A stretch of DNA of 64,000 nt from Vishniacozyma victoriae (lineage: Eukaryota > Basidiomycota > Tremellomycetes > Tremellales > Bulleribasidiaceae): NCBI GenBank assembly GCA_017654735.1, contig JADPYG010000088.1, forward strand, positions 1,860,001-1,924,000, written 5' to 3'. Shown here piece by piece: positions 1 to 10,465 of the stretch. The notes under the pieces are model-generated. The model was not told the DNA's origin and did no database searches. It worked only from the letters and a program-made list of their open reading frames with translations. Every line of letters begins with the position of its first letter. Position 1 is the first letter of the stretch. The translations under genes and the position numbers were made by a program.

Positions 1-1647
1 ATGCATCCAACCAGCCGGACCTGGAGTCACTCAACGTGGACATCAAGAAGCTAGTGCGAAAAGTGTAAGTCCCTCGACTGTTGTACTTGAGCTGTAGTAC
101 TGATCGCCGCAGTGATTACCGTCTGGTTCCATGGCTATCGCTGCTCTACCTTCTCTCTTTCTTGGATAGGTCCAACATCGGAAATGCCAACCTCTTTGGT
201 CTTTCTGTAGATCTCAAGCTCACAACTACCGAGTACCAAGCTTCTCTCGCTGTCTTCTTTGCATTCTACGTTTTGTTCGAGGTCCCTTCCAACATGGTGA
301 TGAAAGCTTGGAGACCTTCTATGTGGCTGCCCACTATTATGATCGCCTGGGGGTGAGTTCAAGCAGGAATCTGAGAGTCTCAGGAGGCTGATAGATTCCA
401 GTATCGTCATGATCGGTATGGGTTTCGTGAAAGGATTCAGCTCGCTTTTGGCAACTCGAATCTTGTTAGGTATGAGCAGCCCACAGACAGGCCCCTACGT
501 GCCGCTAACTATCAGGTATCACCGAAGCTGGTCTCTTCCCTGGAGTCTCTTTCTTCCTTACTCAGTGGTACCGACGATACGAGATCAACTTCCGAATTGC
601 GATCTTCTTCTCTGCCGCCACTGCCGCTGGAGCTTTCGGTGGTCTTCTCGCACGACTCATCAATCTTATGGACGGAGTCAGCGGATACGAGGGTTGGCGA
701 TGGATCTTCATTCTTGAGGGTGAGTCTTGTACGGGAAGCGTCAGAGTAGTGCTAAAGTGACAGGCATTGTTACCGTGCTCGTCGCCATTGCTTCCTTCTG
801 GATGCTGTACGACTACCCTGACACCGCCAAATTCCTTACTCATGATGAGCGAAGGGTTCTACAGGCTCGACTCCTCCTCGACAACGATGGGTGCAGTCAC
901 GAGTACAAGAGGCGATTCATTCGAGATGCTTTCTTTGACTGGAAGATCTGGGTCTCGGCGGTCATGTTCCACGCAGCTCTCATGCCTGTCTACACCTTTT
1001 CTATCTTCTCTCCTACCCTGACTGCCAACCTGGGTTATGCCGCCGCCACCGCTCAACTTGTGAGTCCTTGATTTGATGACCTCAGTGGCAGACCTGACCC
1101 ATAGCTCTCTGTCCCTCCTTACATCCTCGCTGCTATCACAACCGTCAGTGCTGGTTACTGGTCCGACAAGATCCAGAAGCGAGGTCTCGTCGTTATGGTC
1201 TTCTCCTCTGTTGGTGCTCTCGGTTACTTGCTTCTCTTGGTCACCAACATTCCCGCTGTCAACTACATTGGACTCTTCCTAGCCGCTTCTGGAATGTACC
1301 CACTCATCCCCGTCGTCGTTTCATGGGGAGCCAACAACGTCGGTGGTTCCCTCAAAAAGGGTGTCGCAACCGCCATCATCGTTTCAGTCGGTAACGCCGG
1401 TGGTGTCGTTTCTTCTTTCATCTACCCCAAAGAAGATCGACCTCGATACTACAAAGGTCACGCAATCTGTTTGGCATACTGTGTTCTGGCATTCGTCTCT
1501 GCCGCCATCATGGTCATGTACTACAAAAAGGCCAACGCCAAAAAGGAAGCTCGAAACGCTGCTCGACACGCACCATTCACTGCCGAGGAAAAGAAGCAGT
1601 TCGAAGATGAGGGAGACAGTGTCGATTGGTTCAAGTACACCACTTAG
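1..1647 (+). CDS. MFS transporter, Dal5/allantoate-permease-like (ACS family), 5' end outside window
   Basis: The protein is a plasma-membrane major facilitator of the anion:cation symporter type that includes fungal allantoate, ureidosuccinate, nicotinate and similar permeases. The first bases (3-65) read in frame into an acidic cytoplasmic lead ending VRKV. A short intron (about 66-112) then leads to the first helix, with the family motif LSFLDRSNIGNA. The usual loop after helix 2 and the GITEAGLFPG motif of helix 4 follow. The second half carries the helices around AAITTVSAGYWSDK and LIPVVVSWGANNVGG and ends in a hydrophilic tail, WFKYTT. About six introns of 45-60 nt must be removed. The start codon lies upstream of base 1. 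The substrate cannot be read from sequence. The neighbouring xanthine dioxygenase suggests a purine breakdown product, but this is inference. It is convergent with the zinc-cluster gene. Confidence 0.88.
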
Positions 1648-1873
1648 AACTTAGGTTGAAGAGATCTTATATTGTCATAGTTCATAGGGTCCCGGCGTGG
1701 TTTAGGTCTCAGGTTAGTTAGGGTCAAAGGTGAAGGACGATTGTACAAGTGTTAAAGTAGGATGAAATGCATTGTCGGTCAGAAGTCATCTTGCATCCTC
1801 GTTCACCAGCCATCCGTGATCCGGTTGATCTTGTCCAATTTAGCTAAAATGTCGACAAAGTCCACTGACATCA

Positions 1874-4253
1874 TCAGTACATCCCAAGTGCGAACCCGTC
1901 AGACTCACGTAGCGAATTCCCAGCCTTCCTACCGCCAGGAGTTCCAGGTTGATCAGGACTCGCGTCCGACATTGTCGTATCTCCAGCATCAAGCAGTCCA
2001 CAAGCGACATATCGTACTTTCAAGACTATGCTTATCGAATTGATAGCTTGCCTGTCAGTCACGGCTTTTCACGGAGGTGGAAGTTTACACACCGATAGCC
2101 TCGATGGGAAGGGAGTGTAGTACTGTGAGCAAATCCTGGGCGACCAATTCCCTTGTCACCGTCACGGCCCGTGGTCCCGATACTGGTCCAAGAGTAAGTT
2201 CTTGAAGACTGTACAGGTTCTGCAGGTATTCCAGCGTGACATATCGATAGGTTTGCTACTCATCAGCCCGGGTCTGACTACGATATGACTCACCTGGCTG
2301 ACGTATAAGTTCGCTTGTTGAGCCAGGAAAGAATATTTTACCGGTGAGGAGACTGGTCCAGCTGCATAGAACCCCTCTAGATCAGATTGAATGCCTCGTT
2401 CGGAAGCCGGGCTATTGGTCAGCGTCATCCCGCATGTAAGGTATTGACTTACGTCTGGGCTGGACCAAGCTTCAATGAAGGTGGACAGTCATCTAGGACC
2501 CGCAGGAACTGATCGTACAGGCTCTCAATCTCGGTTATTCTAGTTTGTAACGCTGTCCCGGCGGGTGGGTATCGTCTATCACGACGGCGGAACTCGAGTA
2601 CTCGGCTTGCAACTGTCCATGAGCCTGCATCCGGGCAAGGTATACTTACGCATAAAGATCTTGCTGATGTAGTGGAATCCTGCCATGACCACTTGGTGGT
2701 CTCGAGGTTGCGTCAGTTCCCCTTCCGCCGTTAGGTACTCGTCATCGCTATCATCAGTCATCGATAGGTATCATGATTAGCTAACTCACAGCAAGAGAGG
2801 CAAGCCAGTATCCGTCTCGTCCGGATGAAAGCAGACGGGAGCAGCGTGAATGACTGCCAATGTCTGATCTCCTCCGAAAACCAGCCAAAAGATCCGTCTA
2901 CGCATCTCTCGCTCAAGCGGTGAGTAGGCGGCATAGGACTAATTGTCAGGGACAACATAGCGAGAAGATGCTCGAGGACTTACGAACTCCTCGTTGAGAC
3001 GCAATGCGCCCAAAGAGCCGACGTTGGAGAATCGTCCTGCTGCTGCCTGATCCTTCATGCCTAGAAGAGCCATGATTGAGCTGTCATCAGCGTTCACGAA
3101 CAGGAAAAGGACGGGCGTGGCTCACGATAACCTGCCTGATCAGTCCGTGCAATGTGAGCCTGGCCAATAATTTATGTTACTCACACATAATTCATCACCT
3201 CTATTCGATCAGCTTGAACCGCATGCCGAGCATGAGTACTCACGTCTATCCAGCGACAAATGTTCATAGTCCTTGAGAGAGTACCCCCGAGCATGTCTGT
3301 AGCAAGTATAAGCTATCCTCCTCGACTCTGCCACTGGAATTGGAATGAAGGAAGGAGGGAGCTGGAGGGTCGTCAAGGAAACAACGGCAAGTACCATAGC
3401 GACCCATTCTTCCTGACCTGCATTCTCCTCCCTTCGGTCCAGAATATCGCGGACGAAGGTTGGTCGATGAAGGAAAGGATTCAAAGCGTGTAGGTAATCG
3501 AAGAAGTGATCTGTGACCAGATAAAAGAGTCCACGGGGTAATGTGTTGTCGAATACGTTATTTGGATTATGAGGGAAATTGGGGTATTGCTGAAGTAGGG
3601 TTGGTGAGCCAGTCAGTTCCGGCAAGAGACGTAGTCGACCCCCGACGCTCGTGCCAAGTGTTTGGTGATGTGGTATATGCACCACATGATCAGGTGGGTT
3701 TGACGTCACGACATGGGACGGATTCGCTTGCGGAGTCCAATAGGCATTGTCATCCGCGGCATATGGGCGATCACGAGGTCGGACAGCCTTGTTTGGGGTT
3801 TCTACATGTCTGCTCGTCAGCATCACTCAAAAACAAAGCTCACCTCTCTGGAGGTCCCCTTTTTCTTTGTGGTCGAGTAAATGCGCCTAGTCATCAGCTT
3901 GCTCCCCTGGAACCTGAAACGGCAGCTCACAAGTCTCATCAATCATTCGACAGTTGGAGCATGGTGCGTCCGAATCTACACTACGATCACATCGTACCCT
4001 GCCTGTCAGCTCCTAGTTGAGACTAGTCGTGTGACTCACTTCCTCCTCCGACAAGCTAAAGCAGTCGTTAGTACTGAAATCCGCCCTTATCAATCTAGCT
4101 CACCATCACAGCTCTCTACAATGTCAGCTATATGACCATGCAGTCCGGTATGGGCTCACGAGTCTGCCTTGTCCTCTTGACGGCCTTTGCCGCACCTGAT
4201 GGACTCTGTGTCCTACTCGGACCGGCGTGTATCAATCCGTCCAAGTCGGACAT
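1874..4253 (-). CDS. Zn2Cys6 fungal transcription factor
   Basis: Nuclear DNA-binding regulator. The start ATG is at 4253-4251. After about 32 residues, three short introns split a canonical zinc binuclear cluster. Joined, it reads C-x2-C-x6-C-x9-C-x2-C-x6-C, beginning SCDACRRRKVRC. The middle contains a fungal-specific transcription factor domain: FFDYLHALNPFLHRPTF near 3500, then LEREMRRRIFWLVF near 2900-2950. The protein ends near a Ser/Pro-rich tail finishing ALGMY (stop at 1874). The C-terminal splice sites between 2040 and 2750 are the least certain part. It is divergent from the xanthine dioxygenase gene across only 213 bp and convergent with the MFS permease, so it may regulate both (inference). 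A homolog of the purine regulator UaY is possible but not proven; only the general family is visible. Confidence 0.85.
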
Positions 4254-4466
4254 GATTTATTAGTGATAAATGTGATTTGTTGATTGATCCGCGGCATATT
4301 GAGGGTGAGGTCCGGTTTCATCGGACCTGGACCTTATCTCTCAACCTATATATCCTATAGCTATCACATGCATTCCCACATTATCTTATACTCACATCTA
4401 CTACTTCCTTTGAATATTCTATTACAGATCAAAGGATCTAGTAATACGAAGTATAAGGTATTAATA
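4254..4466. promoter_or_regulatory. Shared promoter of the zinc-cluster gene and xanthine dioxygenase
   Basis: A 213-bp bidirectional promoter. It holds a perfect everted repeat, GGTCCG at 4309-4314 and CGGACC at 4322-4327, which places CCG and CGG half-sites 7 nt apart; Zn2Cys6 dimers bind CGG triplets in such arrangements. Four HGATAR sites fit GATA nitrogen regulators: TGATAA at 4264-4269, and on the other strand 4334-4339, 4361-4366 and 4381-4386. An AT-rich stretch follows before the ATG at 4467. Binding itself is inferred. Confidence 0.6.
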
Positions 4467-6005
4467 ATGGCTCAAAGTCAATCTTATACATACTCTGGTC
4501 TACCCCTTCCTCCTGCCGTGGACCCGGCGGCATTCAAGGATTTCGGAAGGAAGGTAGAAGGTTTCAATCCGGATTCGATCGATGACAAGGGTATGGCAGA
4601 GATCATCGACATGCTCTACAAGGTTCGTCCAGTCCATTATCGCATGTGCGGTACTGATCTATAGCACTCGGTTCTGTTGTTCCCAGGGGTCAAATTGACA
4701 CCAAAGCAGCAGTATGAGATGACACATGTACGTGCTCATCATAGGATGGAGCTGATAAAAGGCATTCGATCCAGCAGCAATCAGTTATGGACACGGAAAC
4801 AACAAGACAGGCAAGGAGAAAGCGTCAATCCTACATCCAGACTTGAAGACGATACCTCATCAACCCCAGGTTCAGCTTATCGGAAATGGGAAAGTTCCTG
4901 GAGAATACGAAGGTCTCGATAGCGTAAGCTTCCCTCATCAATCTCATATGAAAGACGATATTGACGTTTGCAGCCCCAGCTAAAACACCCACATCACAAG
5001 ACCTTCCACAGGGACCCAGTCAATGAGAAGGATGAGGCTGACGGTATCACCCGATTCTACAGATGGTACGTCTCCCCCGCTGGCTGAGCTGACGAATAGG
5101 CATATTGATGCTGCTCTTTATGGCTTGTCTCCACCCAAAGTGACGACTTTATATGCGGTCAAGGTACCAGGAGGCGAACCTCAGATCTGTCGATACGATG
5201 ATGGGACTGGTGATGAGCTGAAAGTGCCTATCGGTGGTACTGCTTGTGAGTAATGACGTTACATCATGAAGGACTGCACTGACTAGGCAGTCGTGAGCGG
5301 GAAGCACATGTTTGATATCCTATCACCAGAACAGAAATCCCTAGCGGTCCGGACGAAGGTTCGATATGTGAGTTGCGCCGAGCCATGAGAGGCAAATTAC
5401 TGACAACAGGCCCCTCATCCTTACGTCTGGATGTCCAAGGCACATGCCCTACCAACAGGACTCGGTATCGAGAATGAAGGCCTAGAGCTGCCACTGGAAG
5501 AACTGCCTGAATGGGAGGAAAGCAAAATCAAGACTTACCCAATCGTCAGTCACTCCATCTTGTTCTATGCAGTAGTACTGATAACTAGTGCTGGAAGAAC
5601 CCAGTAACAGGCTCACTCCATTTCCAGGTTCACCCATGCGGAGCCAAGGAACTACATATCGAACCCCTACCAGCAGGTTCCAGCTCTGAAGGCGCATTAT
5701 ACCCAGAAGGTGGGGTAGTGACCGACCTCAAAGTAGTCCGTGATACTCTGTATGCCATGCAGCGACCAGGTATCTCGCCCCAGTTCGTCTATGCCCAAGA
5801 TTGGAAAGAAGGAGATTTGGTCTTATTCCATAATCGAGGACTTCTCCATTCAGTGACTGGTGCATTCACCCCAGATCAGCTAAGAATGTTCCATCAGGTT
5901 AGTACTCGCGTTAAGAGACGGGAAGAGAGCTGATGATAGTGTAATCTGGCTGCTTCTGAGGATCCTGTTGGACCTACTGCTGAGGATGTCAAGTTGTACG
6001 CTTAG
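4467..6005 (+). CDS. xanA: Alpha-ketoglutarate-dependent xanthine dioxygenase (XanA type, TauD/TfdA family)
   Basis: Converts xanthine to uric acid using Fe(II), 2-oxoglutarate and O2, the fungal alternative to molybdopterin xanthine dehydrogenase. The start MAQSQSY at 4467 is preferred over an upstream in-frame ATG at 4284, because family similarity begins only there (LPLPPAVDPAAFKDFGRKVEG). Joined exons give the family blocks YGHGNNKTG, SILHPDLKT, PQVQLIGNG and FYRWHIDAALYGLSPPKVTT. The HxD of WHID supplies two iron ligands, and the distal His and substrate-side block lie in HNRGLLHSVTGAF. After one intron with a GTCAGT donor (about 5544-5589), CWKNPVTGSLHFQVHPCGA is restored. The end is CNLAASEDPVGP then KLYA. 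About 370 residues, typical for the family. The match to XanA over generic TauD proteins is strong throughout. Confidence 0.92.
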
Positions 6006-6295
6006 GAAGGATGTGCCGATCGATCGCCAGGGTGACACAAAATTGTACCATACCATAAATATCGTTGTCCAGTCTCGTTGTCTTGCTATGCACTTATTTC
6101 CTGTTATAATACATTTGCTATCCCCATTAGCACCGTCAGTCTACTCTAAATATATACTGTATGATAAGTACCCGGAAGTATTCCCGGGAGCTCCGGCCCA
6201 ATTCAACCTAGACACTCGATTTCGTCAGTTCTATTACATGAAACAACATCAATGAGTGTGGACTAAATACATCACTCAATGATCATTAGATCAAT

Positions 6296-8123
6296 ATGAC
6301 AGAACCTCCCAAGCCCAAGAGAAAGGTCAGTCATCACTGCAACAACGTCGTCAGGGTGGGCGCAGCTGACAAGCAGGTAACGGGCCAAATCACCCTTTCA
6401 TCCACTTCACCCGCTACCATACCCTCAAACCCTTCAACACCTAATACAAGTCACCTTCCCCGTGCCAGGGCCAAAGTAGACGTCTCAAATCTTCCTTCGA
6501 CCACTACCACCCGACCGGGCTTACCGCAAAGTTACAGCTCAACTGGATCAACCTCAGGAGGAAGTAGACCGACTTTAAGGAATACACCAAGTTCAGCTTC
6601 TTTACGATCTACTACCTCTACTGGATCTCGAGCTCGATCACCCGCTCCACCGCCTTTACCTTCGCCTTCGTTAAGTAATGCTGGAAGAGGGACTACCACC
6701 CCCAACACAAGGCCGACATTTCGACCTAGTACTTCGCAGAGTAGTACCCCCGTCTTCAGGCGAGCGGCAAGTGGTGGACGTACTAGTCCTGTCAAGGAGA
6801 CTCCTACTGCAAGGATTAGGACATCGGCAGTAACGCAGAATGCATTCTCGAGATCACCTCAGGTGAATGGGGGAACGCCTAGGGGAGGAGAGATGGATAG
6901 TCCGCTTACTATCCCGAGTGGACAAGGGTTCTTCAAGAGGCCTAGTGATGTGGAACCGAAATTACGAGCCAGAGTCACTCCTACGCATACGATCTCGACT
7001 AGTCCTGAACGATATCCACCCCTTTTATCACCCGATACTGCATTGGATCAAGCTCCAACATGGCGAAATCAATCCCAAACTCATCCTTCACCTTTGTTAC
7101 CCGAACTTGCCATCTCCTCCAAACCACCCACAAATATTATATCGCCGACAGTCGCCCAGCATGCGATCATGTCGCAGATCCCAATGCACCCAACCGCCTC
7201 AGCTCCAGGCTCACCACATCAGCTCCCAACTTCCCTTGGCCTTACCCGCTCGGCATCGATAAGAAGTACAGCAAGGCGAATGTTACCTTACAACCCGACA
7301 ACCCCAGCTCCGCACCTTCCTTCAACCCCACTCAGTCCAGAAATGAGGACAGTCGATTTACCAATGATGACTCCTACCCGGACTCGGTCGAGGGAAGATC
7401 CAATTAGGAGACCGTCATTACTTGGTCCAGGCAGTGGGAGGGTTGATGATGGGGCTTTGTTGAGTTTTGATGAACCGGAACAGATTAGTGATGAGACGGC
7501 TGTTGGGTCAGCTGGAGATCAAGACAAGTCGGTGGAGGGTGAACCGCAGGATATCAGTGAAATTGACATTCTGCTGGATACTGAGGACGATGTAGCGGAA
7601 GCACGGGTGAACCGTAAGGTGAGCGAGGATTACTATCGTTGTGATGTGATAGCTGATGGCAGATTGCCGACCTCGAGATCACAAATGCCAGTCTACTAGC
7701 CATCAACCGATCTCTCGAAGGTAAGCTACTGATTATTCACTATCAAAAAGCTGACAAGTAGCAACGAAATCCAAACAACGTTCCGAAATCCTAAAATTAC
7801 GTCGAATGCTCCGAGAATCAATCCAAGGCCCCTTACCAGGTCTACCAACCCCTCTACCAGCATTTCTAACTTCACCAAACCCAGACGAAGAAGATGAATC
7901 AGATGAAGAAGATATGCGTGATCCCGAGTTGGATGCTCGATGGGATAAAGTAGCGGAAATGGTGGAGAATATGAATAAGAAAGCTGTCACAGCTGTTGAG
8001 AAAGGCAAAGAGGAGATTAAAGCTGCTGGACGGGTACTTGATTGGACGGAGGTTGAGGGGCTGAATAGTTCAGTCGGGAGTATGGCTGGGACACCTGAAC
8101 CTGAGAGGGTAGAGTCTACGTAA
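6296..8123 (+). CDS. Ser/Pro/Thr-rich conserved fungal protein with C-terminal coiled-coil motif
   Basis: No enzyme domain recognised. Three exons: MTEPPKPKRK, an intron (6326-6376), a long exon, an intron (about 7619-7662), a short exon, an intron (about 7721-7761), and the last exon. The first 430 residues are low-complexity Ser/Pro/Thr/Arg-rich sequence with many SP and TP dipeptides, so probably disordered and phosphorylated. The spliced C-terminal part reads KIADLEITNASLLAINRSLE followed by ATKSKQRSEILKLRRMLRES. This charged heptad-like helix looks like the conserved core. An acidic stretch (NPDEEDESDEEDMRDPE) and a helical tail follow. The splicing across the helix is convincing because both joins keep the frame. 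Function unknown; a nuclear or cytoskeletal scaffold is only a guess. Confidence 0.75.
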
Positions 8124-8267
8124 GGCGATATATGTCGAATTCGCCTAGATCTCTATAACGGAGACATATATACATACGGTCAATAACAGTCAACGCTATC
8201 GACAGAAACACGGGGGGCTCGACATCCGTCGGCCACTCAAAGCGGACGCGATCATCACCTAATCCCA

Positions 8268-8811
8268 TTACTGGGGTGAGCGGTACCACCCATACCCCGG
8301 TACCCAACCCCGATGACCATCCGCCACCCCTTGATTCTGTCCCGGATTTTGGTTCGAATGTCCACCATTCAAAGCGGGAGTCGAAGGGGGCGTTGGCGGT
8401 CCATATCGAGCCCACGGAGCTTGGTATTGCGTTCCATGTGGAGTCGACCCGTTAAAATGAGACGCATGAGGGTTTGATAGATGCGATTTCCAAGCCGTTG
8501 GTCCATTCACTGCTCTCTCCTCCATCCTCAGCATTGCCGACAAATCTAGGCCAGGAATTGCTCACCGAAGGCATTGCGACCCGTCGATCAAACCACCCCT
8601 TTTCCGTTTTCCAACATTGATCCCTATGTTCTTCAGAACAGAAGAAACGCCTCACATCCCTCTCTGAAGGAGCCAATTCCGCCGAGGCAGCCAGTAACAA
8701 TGAAAATGGGGGAGGATAAGGTTCGAGGGGAATGGGGATATTACATCCTGCCAATTGACAGAATAATTTTGGAGGGTGATTAATGAGGTTGGGGGAAATG
8801 TAGTGTGACAT
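8268..8811 (-). CDS. Hypothetical protein with Cys/His motif
   Basis: Not recognised. The start MSHYISPNLINHPP at 8811 opens an exon with CQLAGC and later FFCSEEHRDQCW. This C-x4-C and C-x3-H-x3-C spacing could bind zinc. A GTGAGC donor after MPS begins an intron of 46-49 nt. Its acceptor is ambiguous (GAG rather than CAG or TAG), and the intron leads into a Pro/Gly/Asn-rich tail ending WYRSPQ at 8268. If the intron were instead 39 nt, the protein would end 24 residues later in another frame. It is convergent with the preceding gene. A real gene is likely because the first exon has gene-like codon use and no stops, but the 3' end is uncertain. Confidence 0.45.
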
Positions 8812-9232
8812 TGTTTATTCATATTAGAGTGTTCTTAGCTTAACTCTTATATCTGATAGGGGTGGGAGTAGAGTTCCTGAGAATGAATGGAAGTGTGGGA
8901 TTGGGATCACTTGGCTCTCTGACTTCCTTGCCTGGCGGGTGGGGCTATGAATGGATTGGATAGCTGGGTCGAGAATCTCACTCCACATATTCTACTACGC
9001 CGCATTCGATCCTTTGTATTATCATACCTCTAGCCTAGCACTGTTCTTGGGTTAATACCCTGTTCGAAGGCGGCTGGATCGCCGGGAGGTCTGTGAACGT
9101 CTTCATCTGGTTGTGCTATTGCAGGTGGAGACTCCACCTAGTTGACGTCAGAGTGATGTAAACTCGATACGAGTATTTCACTTCGTAGACAGATTACCTT
9201 GATGTAATTCAACTTACTCATACAAAAGCAAG
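8812..9232. promoter_or_regulatory. Divergent promoter with palindrome and CRE, upstream of fructosamine kinase
   Basis: 421 bp without a gene. Close to the kinase start lies a 17-bp inverted repeat: AGGTGGAG at 9123-9130, one base, then CTCCACCT at 9132-9139. Four bases later comes a full cyclic-AMP response element, TGACGTCA, at 9143-9150. These sit 83-110 bp before the ATG at 9233. An ATF/CREB-type bZIP is the expected CRE binder (family knowledge). Confidence 0.5.
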
Positions 9233-10285
9233 ATGCACCCTCTAATCACCAAAGCCTTCCAGTCCAAGGGATTCAACCTCTCCGACCTCCAATCTTCGGG
9301 CAACATCGTAATCCACACCCCAACCTCCAAGGTATATTTAACCCGCATAGCATCCGGTCAAGCATTACCGCAGATGAAAGGAGAAGCAGCCGGTCTCCGA
9401 GCTATGGGACTTACTTCGAAGAACTTGGCTCCTGAATTGATTGGTTTCGAGGTGGAAGGAGGGGAGGGAGGGATGGTTAGTGAATATTGGGAATTAGGGG
9501 GAAAGGGGGGTGCAGACTATCAGAGGGAATTGGCTGGGAAGATTGCTCAGATGCACAATGCCCCAAGTAGTGGAATTGCCGAGAATAGCGGGGGTGAGGG
9601 AAGTAGGGAAGGATGGCATCATACGGGCAAGTATGGATTCGGAGTGCCTACGCATTGTGGGATCTCGCAACTTGATAATACATGGGAAGAGACCTGGGAA
9701 GTATTCTACAGAGACAGAAGGTTGGCGGACATTGTGAAGAAGATCAACGATAACGACATCGATGATGAATGGGAGAAGATGAAGAACAGGTATGTGCACA
9801 TCGAGAGAGGAAGAGCTGAGTTTAGGGCAGTCCCACTATTACTACGCGACTTCTCCCCAGTCCCCAAACCAGTCATCTGTCATGGAGATCTCTGGTCTGG
9901 TAATGCAGGCGTAGACAAGGCTTCGGGTAACGCAGTCATTTGGGATCCAGCGGCTTACTGGGGTCATAACGAATCTGATCTGGGCGTAATGCACATGTTT
10001 GGCGGTACGTCCCTCCAGGTGTTGTGGGCTGATGGTAGGATTCACAAAAGATTTCTTTGACGAGTATCACAAGATCCATCCGAGGTCTGAACCGCATTAT
10101 GAAGAGCGACAGGTATTGTATGAGCTTTGGCATCATCTGAATGTGAGTTGCTGCGGTCCTGTGAGGTGATATGGGCTGATGGACAGCATACGTTGATGTT
10201 TGGCGGGAGTTACAAGAGCGGGTCGATGCGGATGATGAAGCAACTGAATAGTTGGGCCGAGGATCAGGAGTTAGTGGGCGAGTAG
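9233..10285 (+). CDS. Fructosamine/ketosamine-3-kinase family protein
   Basis: ATP-dependent kinase that phosphorylates the sugar of glycated amines at C3, making them unstable and so repairing glycated proteins; cytosolic. The start MHPLITKAFQSKGF is followed by the small lobe. The catalytic loop CHGDLWSGNAG lies near residue 220 and the metal-binding block WDPAAYWGHNESDLGV near residue 240, both diagnostic of the family. Two introns near the 3' end (about 10003-10037 and 10143-10187) connect GGFTKDFFDEYHKIHP and HHLN to HTLMFGGSYKSGSM; the stop is at 10285. Length of about 305 residues matches the family. The substrate in fungi, a protein ketosamine or a small glycated amine, cannot be told from sequence. 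It is convergent with the ATP synthase gamma gene. Confidence 0.9.
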
Positions 10286-10465
10286 TGAGCAGATAGCCTT
10301 CACCTATGCAATCATGACACCCAATCTCAGCTTGTTCGAGTATCCTTGTTACCAATTCCATCCACCACGAGTGCTGACCTGACCGCACTGACGCTGTGAA
10401 CGAGTCGCGTAATGCCAGATACTGCATGCCTTTTCGAGTTATGTCCCGTCTACATCTAGATCCGC

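Noticed and set aside
4284..4466. Upstream in-frame ATG of xanthine dioxygenase (61 extra residues)
   Set aside because: The extra residues have no family match and overlap promoter elements; MAQSQSY fits the usual start.
9233..10285. Aminoglycoside phosphotransferase (resistance gene)
   Set aside because: HGDLWSGN with the downstream DPAAYWGHNE block is specific to fructosamine-3-kinases.
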